From positions 28,271 to 92,270 of the forward strand of contig BGKB01000225.1 in assembly GCA_003116975.1 (NCBI GenBank): 64,000 nucleotides of DNA. The letters are read 5' to 3'. The notes beneath the pieces are model-generated. The model saw nothing but the letters and a program-made list of their open reading frames with translations. It searched no databases and was not told where the DNA came from. Position numbers and translations under genes: made by a program. This DNA comes from Aurantiochytrium sp. KH105 (taxonomy: Eukaryota > Sar > Bigyra > Thraustochytrida > Thraustochytriidae). Below are positions 1 through 9,600 of this stretch, piece after piece (the stretch's first letter is position 1; each line of letters begins with the position of its first letter).

Positions 1-2484
1 CGCGCGATCCCAGGCGGAGGAGGCCAACAAAGAACCCCCACGCAGCTTTCGCGCGACCGGCCTCGACCCCCCGCGGCGGCCGCGAGCGCAGCCAGGTTTC
101 GAGAAGGGAGCCGATCCCTGCGGCAGAACGTACTAACAGTTAGTTAGTACTCAGGTGCACAACGGGGCCGCGCAAAAAGAAGAGAGGGGGCACGCGCCGG
201 CAAGCCAAGCCAAGCCAAGCCAAGCCAAGCGAGGGAGAGCAAGCAGGAGCACGCGTCGGGGCCGCGGGGCTGCAGCCGCCACAGCGAGGGGACAGCCTGC
301 CAGTGGCCGGCCTGTACGCACGGGCAAGTCTTGGCACGCAGAAGCTCTCATCGCGCGGAGCACCGCGGGCGCGCGCGCGCGTCGCCGGGACCCGCTGCCG
401 GTCGATTTCTTTCATCAATCTCTCCCTCCCTCATCCATCTCTTGACCTCCCCCGCTCGCACGCGGCAGCAGCAGCCATAACACACCACCCAACCCCGACC
501 TGCCGAGCCGCCAACTCCGTGCTCTAGACGCCGGGCTCCAGCAGCGCAGGCCGCGTAGCGCAAGCGCCAAACGTAGCCAGCCAGCCCTAGCGGCAGGGGG
601 CGCGCGCCGGCGAGCGGCCGCAGTGGCCGGCCTTCGCTTCCCTCTCCCTTCTTCCGCGTGCCAAAACCACCAAGCAAAGAAACAAACCCTGGCCGCCCGG
701 AGGAAGCACCGCGGCCGTCTCTGCTGCGTACTGCCCGGTGGGGCCCGTGCCGGAGCCAGCCAGCCAGCCCTGCGCAGCAAGCGAGACAGCAATAGATCGA
801 TCGATCGATCGATCAAGGGCCGCCGGCTCGAGGGCTCGTTTGATTGCCTAGTTTCTCCTCCGTCTTTTGTTTACTTGGTCCCGTGTCCCGTGCCGGGCGC
901 GAGAGCCGCTCTCCGAGGCCGCGAGGGCTGTACGCGCGCGCGGAGAGAGGAGAGAAGAGACAGAGAGCGCGGCGAGCTCGTGCGGCCGTCCCTCGCTCGC
1001 GCGCGCTTTCTGTCTCGCGCCGCGTGCACGCGCACGTCGCTGTCGCGCGTGCATAGATTGAGTGAGAGGCAGCGAGCTAGGCGAGACGTACAGCGAGCGA
1101 GGAGCGGCTCTGCGGCCGCCGCAGTGCAGAGAGAGAAGAGCACAAGGAAGGGCGACAAACCCGAGACCTTCTCTCCGGCAGGCAGCAAGGCGAGCGAGCG
1201 AGCGAGCGACAGCAGCGCCCGCCCGTCCGTCGCCGCCGAGATCTCCCAAGCGAGCCCGAGCCCAGAACCGGCAGAGGCCAGGAGCGAGCGAGCGTAGCGA
1301 GCGTCCGCCTTCCGGGTTAGTTGGATCTACCTGGCTGGCGATTGCTTGCTTTCTTTCTTTCCTCCTTTCTTCTCCATCGCAGCCAAGCCTACATCCGCAC
1401 GGCGCTCGCTCAGCCCACTCGGCTCAGCGAGAGACGCACGACCGCAGGCAGACCGGCAGCAGCAGCGGCGGCGGCAGCAGCAGGAGCAGGCGCGGGACGA
1501 GCCCCGTGGCCCCACGGCGGGCAGCCAGCCCAGGCCTCCCTTGCAGCCCGGTCTCTCTCCCTCCCTCCCAAGCCAGCAAGCAAGCCATCCATCCATCCAT
1601 CCATCCGCTCGCGCCTCGTCCAGGCGCGCAGTGCAGCGCACGCCCGTGACGGTCGCGAGCGGGTCTCGAGTGGCCTCCGCAGCGCGTCTGCGCGACGTAC
1701 GTTCGTCTTGCCCAGGCCTCCGCCCTCCTTCGCCTCGCTGAGCGCGGGCGCCTCGCAGACGGAGCGTCCCATTCATTCATCCCTCAAGCCCGCTAAAGGC
1801 CGAGCGCTGCAAAGCCAAGCAAGCCGCGCCAAGCCTTGCCAAGCGAGAGCAGAGCAGAGCAGAGCAGAGCAAGACAGCGAGCGAAAGCCGCGCGAGGCCG
1901 TCCGTCCGTCTGTCGATTCCAGGCTCGGCCGAGAGTCTCGCGGCCGTCGCGCGAGATCAGGAAGCAGCGGGCAGGGAAGGCAAGGAGGAAGGAAGGAAGG
2001 AAGGAAGGAAGGAAGCAGCGCGAGAGACCCAGGCTCGCCCCCGCCCGCCTCGCCGGAGATAGATACGCAGAAAGCAAGCAAGCAAGCAAACCCGAGACGC
2101 AGGAGACCGGGCGCGACGCGAGGAGACGCGAGGCGAGGCGAGGATCCGGGCGGCGCGGCCGGCGCGAAGGGAGCTGCGGACGGTCTCGCAGGCCGGGCGG
2201 CTTGGCTTGGCGCGGCAGAAGTCGGGTCTCCGGGAGAGCGGGTCGCAGTCGCTCGCATCGGGGACTCGGGTGGGAGAGCCATCCATCACTCGGCGACCCA
2301 AGGCGCCTCGCCTGACCTGACGTCGATCGGTCGGCCGGTCAGCGGAAGAAGACCAAAAAGCAAAGCGGGGTCGGTCGCCTGACCGACGCGAGCGACCCTG
2401 GTTGCCGTCGGCCGCAACGGACTCGGGCATCGGCAGAGCGAAGCAGCAGAGCAGACACGGAACGAGCGAGCGCCGGTGAACAGG
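1..2484. promoter_or_regulatory. GC-rich, repeat-laden 5' flank of the first gene
   Basis: No convincing gene is seen. The long open frames here are low-complexity artefacts of GC-rich repeats, rich in Arg, Ala, Ser and Pro. Simple repeats are dense: a CCAAG pentamer run at 201-230, GATC tetramers at 794-814, ATCC tetramers at about 1585-1606, AGAGC pentamers at about 1846-1871, GGAA tetramers at about 1984-2015 and GCAA at about 2071-2089. The stretch probably holds promoter and 5' UTR sequence for the gene starting at 2485, but no TATA-like or other core element stands out. Confidence 0.5.
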
Positions 2485-3564
2485 ATGGCGCTCGCATGGC
2501 TGCGCAGAGCGCTCAAAGGGACGAGCTATGACGAGGAGGGCAGGCTCGTCCCGCCGCTCAAGCGGCAGCGCGACGAGATGCACACGAGCGCGCACGCCGC
2601 CGCGCCCCAAGAAGAGCGCAAGGACAGCGACGACAGCAGGCAAGTCGAGATCTTCAACCGCGAGGACCACCTCTGCACCAGCACAGGGGGGCCTGCGACT
2701 CCGAGCCCTTGCGCGAGCCCCTGCGCCAGGCAACTCGAAAATGAGCGAACGGCGGCCAAGGCTGCGCGCATCGAAAAGCTCGTCGTCGCACGCCTGCAGC
2801 GCGACAAGGAACTTCACCAACAGCTGGCCAAGTACTTTGGCATGCAGAGGCACGTCGTGGTCACCTCGGCCAGCTTTGACATGTGGACCGACGTCCTTGC
2901 GTGGCGGCCCATGTTCGAGGGACTCGCCGCGCTTTGCAAGCATGTCATGAGCGCCACAAAGCGAGAGGTTGCCATTGTCGAAATTCTTACGGTGCTCCTC
3001 GTTCTCTTGCACGCGGAGCGCTTCGCTGCGCTCGTCTCGCTCGATGATCTGGCTGCAATTCTCGCCGATCTCGCTGGAGACGAGACTGTCAACGCAACAA
3101 GCGGTTTCGCCACACGCGAGACAGGCATTCTTGTGCAGCAGCAACAGCAGCACCAGCAGCAACAACAGCAGCAACAACAACAACAAGCGCACCACCACCA
3201 CCACCACCACCATCACCACACGCACACACATGGGAATGCGCATGGCGCAGATGCAGCGGTACGCGGCGCGGCTGCGAGCCTTCCTGGCTGGGACAAGGCG
3301 AAATTTTTCGAAATTTTCGAATCCAAGGTTCTCGAGGGCGAGGTGCGCGGAGACGCCGTCTCCGCAGAGACTCTGGAGAGCATGCTCGCCGGCATGGAGC
3401 CTGGCATTGACTCCTCATTTCTCGCCTATGCCACCTTTACCCTTTTCTCAACTTTTGCCAAATCATGCAAGACCAACCTGACCCTCAGCGAGCTTGCGCA
3501 GCTCGTTAACGCCCTCGACCTCGCTGTCTCCGCGCAGCGTTCCCCGCGCTCCGTGCGCTCATGA
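2485..3564 (+). CDS. Hypothetical protein with polyGln/polyHis tract
   Basis: The frame encodes 359 residues from the ATG at 2485; a GTG nine bases upstream is in frame but unlikely as a eukaryotic start. The N-terminus is basic (motif LKRQRDE near residue 30). Residues about 85-210 look mostly helical. A glutamine-rich run begins near residue 218 and is followed at once by about ten histidines and HTHTH, encoded by CAG/CAA and CAC/CAT repeats. The C-terminal 100 residues are again predicted helical, resembling small helical bundles, and the protein ends in a Ser/Arg tail. I recognise no domain. The gene is intronless, and the region downstream is sparse. The GC-rich codon usage matches the recognised genes and supports it being real. 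Confidence 0.7.
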   Translation: MALAWLRRALKGTSYDEEGRLVPPLKRQRDEMHTSAHAAAPQEERKDSDDSRQVEIFNREDHLCTSTGGPATPSPCASPCARQLENERTAAKAARIEKLVVARLQRDKELHQQLAKYFGMQRHVVVTSASFDMWTDVLAWRPMFEGLAALCKHVMSATKREVAIVEILTVLLVLLHAERFAALVSLDDLAAILADLAGDETVNATSGFATRETGILVQQQQQHQQQQQQQQQQQAHHHHHHHHHHTHTHGNAHGADAAVRGAAASLPGWDKAKFFEIFESKVLEGEVRGDAVSAETLESMLAGMEPGIDSSFLAYATFTLFSTFAKSCKTNLTLSELAQLVNALDLAVSAQRSPRSVRS

Positions 3565-6500
3565 CTCTTTTCAACCCCCCCGTGCCTGATTCCTAAATTT
3601 CATGATGAGCCTGACGCTGATACTCAATCCTTCCAAGATTATAAATTATGTACGATCTGTATAAATTGCTCTCTCTTCTCATGCCGCATCTGCCGTCACT
3701 TGTCTGACCGGACCGCCCAGCCATCAATATCTCGGATGCGTCTACCTCAGTGACAGTGAAGACCGCTTCGCTTCGCGATACAAGACCGCAACTGTGGTAG
3801 GGAGACAAGGGGGCCCAAGAGCGGGTCGGGAAACTGCGCCGCACGACGGGCATTGGAGAGTCGCGTAGCGCGCGTTCAGAGGCACACGTTTATTGACCGA
3901 CAGTGACAGTGACAGTGAGTGCGCACGTCGAAGATGGTTTCCCCAGCCACTCGCGAGAACGCAAGCCCGGCACGGGCGGTATAATCACGCAACGCGTTCA
4001 GGTGCGTGAACGTCGACGTACGGAAAGGATGATGCACCTGTCCGCAGACGCTGCTGCGAGTCTCTCGGAGACATAGAGAGAATGAGAACAAAACAGAGAG
4101 AGAGAGAGAGAGACCGCTTCAAACAACAACCCGTGTATTGATTGGGAAATAGCAGACGCATTCTGCGTCGGTCGGTGCTCTCCAAGCTTGACTTCACGAT
4201 TCCCGAACTTTTTCGATCGACTGAGGCGGCGCAAATGCAAGGCTTTTATGCTCTGCTCAAAAGCCACAGCCAATCGCTCGAATACACTTTTGTAAAAGGT
4301 AAATGGATAAGCGCTACGAGCATGCGCGTTTGCATCCTAAAAAATCGTTCGCGTCGAGTCAAAACTTTTATCAGAAAATTCGGAGAATTAATTCTGCTCA
4401 AGTTGGGAGCGGGGCGCCTCACTCATTGAAGCAAAGATCTTCCACGGAATGATCGCTGCCTTTACAATCAGCTGCTGCAGGACAAAACAACGTTGCGTGA
4501 TGCTGGACGATCATCCAGCCATCCAGCGCGCAGTGGAAGTAGCCAAGCCAGCAAAAGTTCGAAAGTTTCCAAATTTTTATTCTCGCGCAAAATTCACTTG
4601 CGTTCTCATCTTCTGTGCATCGCTACGCTCAGCGCTAGATACATTGACAGAGAGTGCAGTCATGAAGGTATCCACCACCTCTATAATCAAAATTGCAGCC
4701 ATGAACAAGACTGATACAATAGAGCTACCAAAACTCGTTTACCGTGCGAGAGGCGTCGATGGTGATCCGCGTGGCGAGCTTGAATGCCACTTGTTCGTCA
4801 AGCTGGAGGGCCCGCACCCGGCCCTAGTTCTCTCACATGATTTTCGTGTCGCAGGTCTCCTTGAAAGGTCGCGACGCACTCTTCCCGTGCGTAGTACGTC
4901 CGCTTGTCCGTGTTTTTCTTTTCATCCGTGCACTCACTCATGTGGCTCGGTTCTAATGGTGAGATCCTGCTTTTGACGCTTTCGATCGCAGCAAACTCTG
5001 GCCAAACAGCGACAGCGCTTGCACAGAAAGTCACCTTCGAGGCTCTCGGGTTCAGTAAGGTTCAGTAAGTATGCAGTCTGTTCGAGCCACTGACCCGAGG
5101 TGTCGTCGCCCATGACCATATTTTCTTTGCTAAAAGCGTGTCCATGATCGAACTTCAGGATGTTAGCCCCATGCAGCTCCGGCGGACACCGAATTTCCCG
5201 TTCGAGCGTCCATGCTGCAAACGCAGCGTAAGCTTGAAGGGGTACAAGTGTAGTGTGCTTCTCCATGATTTGATTCTTGTCCCGCATTTCAAAGTCGTTC
5301 GCGGCTGCATCAAAGGCGTCGAAAATGACAGATTCGCATCCGAGTGTCTTCATCGAATCAATGTCGTCCTTTCGAGGCAGTGCGACGTTTGCCACAGGTT
5401 TTGGCTCTTCGTCCCAGGCGCCGGCAGGGAGTTTGCACACGATGTGATGCCGAGAAAAGGGCGACGCTGGGGCCGGGTGTAACGCCACCAAATTCTATCT
5501 CTGACTCCCACTCGGTCTTAAGAAAGACACATGTTGTAAATCTTGCGAGCAAAACGCCTCACTCTTTTGTTCCTTGTCTTGATAGTAATACGCGGACGCA
5601 TTGACATGAAGTTGATGTCGCTCCTGACGGAAATTGTTATTGTACTGTCAGCGCACAAGGAAAAAAAAAGGCAATACTGATGAGGAGGTAATCGGCACTT
5701 GACGCTTGCAAAGACGCGGACCTCGCCGCAGCCAAAGTTCATTCCTGATGCGGCTTTACCGGTGTTTCAAGCAACGACAGAGAGCTTCTCTATAGATTCA
5801 CTCCGACGTCGGCACCGAAGCCAATCGAAGGTGGGGAAGGTCAAGGAGCATCTTGCTCGGCCAGGCAGCGATCAAGATGAGTGGGTGCAAGGTTCGCCCA
5901 CGATGAATCTCGCCCCTCGCTCCGCGTCGTCCGTCCGTGCGCCCCTGCATTCCCGCCCCTATTCCAAGGCCTGCGCTTTCTGCTGCTTCTGCAACACACA
6001 TCCCGTTTGAGCCCTCGCGCGTCCTCCCTCTGCGACGGCAGCGTCGGTCGCGGCTTGAGGCAGACACCGCGAGTGCCGCCTCAACTCGAAGACTGCGACC
6101 GCCGGTCGGACCGCCCTCGCCGCATCTCCTCGCAGCGCGTGCAGAAGAGGAGCGAAGAGTTGCGAAGAGACGAGCGTCGCAGGCGCGCGGTAGTCGCGCG
6201 CAGGCGGCTGCGACCGGCAGCACCCGTCGCGGCGCACGCGATGGAGAAGCGGGGGGGGAAGGCGCCTCTCGCGTTGACGTAGTAGCAAGGCATCGCATGC
6301 TGCGCGAGTGTGCTGCGCGGGTGTGCAAGCAAGGGACGCAAGGCGAGAAGGAAGGTGCACGGCGAAGTAGTATAGTGCAGGAGTCGGCCGGCAGCAGAGC
6401 GCAAACGAAGCGAGACAAGCGACCGAAGCGAACACGAGCGTCCAGGAGCACGTACGCAGCGGATGCAGCAGCGAGCGGAGCGGGGGCGTAGCGCGCGGGG

Positions 6501-6626
6501 GGAAAGGGGGAAGGAGGAGCGACGCGGCGGCACGAGCGATCGCAGCGCGGTGCAAAAAGGGCGAGCGATTACTGAGAGAGAAGGGGAGAAAGAACAAGCG
6601 TGTGCACGGCTACTCAAGACGAGAAG
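3565..6626. other. Sparse intergenic region with simple repeats
   Basis: This is a lower-GC stretch with no recognisable gene except the doubtful minus-strand frame described separately. It contains a threefold ACAGTG repeat near 3898-3917 and an AG dinucleotide run at about 4096-4113. From about 5900 to 6600 the sequence becomes CpG-rich again, as expected for the promoter and 5' UTR of the LRR gene that follows. Confidence 0.5.
4934..5491 (-). CDS. Doubtful open frame, possibly an exon or gene remnant
   Basis: This 185-codon open frame on the minus strand has a more protein-like composition than the shadow frames around it: balanced residues, with segments such as QAYAAFAAWTLEREIRCPPE and FDHGHAFSKENMVMGDD. 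It does not begin with ATG (the first codon is TTG), and the first internal Met is about 46 codons in, so if real it is an internal exon, a truncated gene or a pseudogene. The last 25 codons (Cys/Arg-rich) look like read-through into an intron or flank. I do not recognise a family. Upstream and downstream exons could not be identified with confidence. Confidence 0.25.
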   Translation of the reverse strand: MVALHPAPASPFSRHHIVCKLPAGAWDEEPKPVANVALPRKDDIDSMKTLGCESVIFDAFDAAANDFEMRDKNQIMEKHTTLVPLQAYAAFAAWTLEREIRCPPELHGANILKFDHGHAFSKENMVMGDDTSGQWLEQTAYLLNLTEPESLEGDFLCKRCRCLARVCCDRKRQKQDLTIRTEPHE

Positions 6627-9600
6627 ATGAATACCGTGAAGAAGCTCACTGCCCGCATGAAGCGGGCGCCTCGGGCCCATGGTGATGACCATGCGCCTTC
6701 TCTCGCGCATGATGCGGCCAATTAAGATGACGCGTCGCTCGGTTACCTTTCGGACAATGACGAAGACGTAAACGAGGACGTCCATGAGCATCTTGACAAT
6801 CATGGGGACGAAGAAGTGGACGAAGCGTACGACGGAAGCAAGGCCGGTGACGCGTACAGAGAGAGAGATGAAGGAGAGAGCGATGACGATGACGACGATG
6901 AGGACGAAAATTATTATGATGACTATGGCGGCGGCGGTGGCGATAGCGGTGAAGACGGGCAAGAAGAAGAGGACGATGACGACGAAGATCGCGCCGGTGA
7001 CGGGAGCGAAGATAAGTCGCCCGAAGAAGAAGGCCACGAGGAAGAAGGTCAAGAGGAAGAAGGCCTCGAGAAAGGTCTCAGCGGGCAACGTGCGGTCGAG
7101 AAGGCAATCGATCTGATGCGGAACGGCGTCAAAACGATTGAGTACGTTGAAGTGCTAACTAAGGGGATCGAAAGGTTTCGTGCGATTTGACCTATTGACA
7201 TTTTTTTTTCCAAATTATACTCAGTCTCACCAAACGTTCTATCGGCGACGAAGGAACTATTGCGCTGGGAGAAGAGCTTGGTACGAACACCTCACTCGTT
7301 TCGTTGAAGTAAGTTAGCGTTTGAGCGAAATTTGGTTTGATGGAAGCGCGCGCATGTTTGCGCAAGGATAGAACCGGAGTGGTCGAATTGAGTGCAATAT
7401 TACACAATGCCAGGAGGACACTGACTTTATGTGCTTGTCGCCATCACCCAGTCTCGAAAAGAATGGGATCCATGGAGAGGGCGGCGCTGCTCTGGCCGAA
7501 GCCCTGCACCAGAACTCCTCGCTTTCCTCGCTTTCGTAAGTCAAAGCCTGTCGCGGAGTTGATTAGAGTACAGTACCAATAAGAGCTGCTCTGGTAAAGG
7601 CAGCTGAATATTAGCGTCGTAACGACGCCGTTATACCACAAGCAAGAGACTGACAACCACAGACTTTCAATGAGTGCAGTCTCAAGTGCAACAGCATTGG
7701 TGTCGATGGCGCGGTTGCTTTTGCTCACACATTGAGCGTGAACATCGCGCTCTGCTCGCTGAAGTAAGTTGAGCCTCAATCTGTCGTTTTGACACAAAAA
7801 TGGCCTCGTGCAAATATTGCCGGAATCCTCTAGTCGAGCACTCAGCTCCGGTGCCATCTTTTCGGTGTCAAGGTCACATCAAGCGAAGAGAGAAATTCCT
7901 GGAAATGAGTTGATCGAAGACTCACATGACTCGCTCATTGTCACGACGTCAACAGTCTTGGAAGCGACTGGGACCAGAACCACAATAACATTGGAGACGA
8001 TGGGGTCTTGGCGCTCGTCGATGCTCTGGGCGACAATACCGTACTTACGTCCTTGGAGTAAGTTGGTGGCTTGAGATAGGTGCAGAGGACTTGTTACGGC
8101 ACACCTGCGCCAGATTCGGAAATTACAAGACTGACATCTCGAGTTGTTTTCACTGGCAACACACAGTCTCAGCTTCAACGGCATCAGCGAGGTTGGCGGC
8201 AAAGCAATCGCAGACTTGCTCTCCACGAACACGTCGCTGCATATTCTCAGGTAAGCTCTGATTCAATCTTGACAATGGTCAACGAGGCAACATGCATATA
8301 TTTCTGCGTGAAGGAAGGCAGGTGGGCGTTCGTGGCGGAGAGCAGAAAGGCGGGACTGCGCCAAGACGACGGCGACGGCGACATGAGGGTGGACACTGAC
8401 AGCCATTTCGCGCTCATCACTGAATGCAATCAATGCAATGAATGCCATGCCACACCACAATCATCATGCACAGTCTTTCCTCGAACAACATCGGCGACGA
8501 TGGCGCCGTTGGTCTCGGGGAAGGCTTGGGCAAGAACAGCTCGCTTACGTCTTTGTAGTAAGTTGGTTCGGTTGTGTTTTGCTGCGTTTGATTGGAGGCA
8601 AGACTTTGGATTGGACAACGCAAGAAAGTTNGCTGCGAAAAACATCGGCGTTGCTGGTCAGATGACAATTGCCGAGGTGCTCTTGACAAAGAATGGTGGC
8701 TTGCGTGAAATCGAGTAAGTTGTGTTTGGGCATGGTTTTTGCCCTGAAGAAAGTATGAAATTTCTGCATACTAATCTCGCCGTTCTATTCTTCAATCAGT
8801 GGCCTACCTGAGCTACCATCAAGCTCATGGACCGAGATGCTCCAAGCTTCGAAAGGCGACGCTCAGGTGAAACGAATTTGGGAGTATCTCTTTGACAAGG
8901 ATGAAGAAAAATGGACGTCGGCCGCGCATGAGCTGGCCGGGGAATCGGCGCACATATTTGCGGTCCTTCTTATTGTTCTCACTCAATTTGACGCGGGGAC
9001 GCAGGAGACGCAGATGCGTCTCGAGGATCCCGAATTTTGGCTTTGAAGCACGAAGATGCGAACGAAAAGCAGAAAGAGGGACAGGATGAAGACGCCAATC
9101 TTCCCTTAATCCATGCTCTGTTTGACTGTCACGCGACCAGAACGGAATTTTCCCTTCTCGAACGTTTTTGCGACGAAGTTCTCATGACGTGCCTGTCTCT
9201 CAAAGATGGTCTATCGCTGATGAAGGCTGAAGACGGCGGTGGTCGAACGGTTCGTTCACTTGCGCTCACAAATAAAAACACCAAGGGGTGGGCCAAAACG
9301 TATGGCACATATCTCGATCGTTACAGTGTCATGGAAGGCCCTCCAGTCCACGAATCGAAATCATGTGCGGTGCACTACGCGACGGATATTCAAACAAACA
9401 AAGCAGTGGCGCTCAAGATCATGCGAGAAAAAAAGCAGTACAATCGTGAGATTCGTGCACGCACAGCTGCAGACGGCGGAGATGCGAGTCCTAAAGGGTG
9501 TTTGCCACTTCTTGACCATGTGGACGAAGAGCTATGCCTGGTCATGCAAAGAGGATCGCGTTCGCTTTTCGAAGCCATCAACACGGAGCGCTTTGCTGGC

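Noticed and set aside
1321-2382. 353-codon plus-strand frame upstream of the first gene
   Set aside because: It runs through tetra- and pentanucleotide repeats and is Arg/Ser/Ala-rich with no domain; it is a by-product of GC-rich sequence lacking stop codons.
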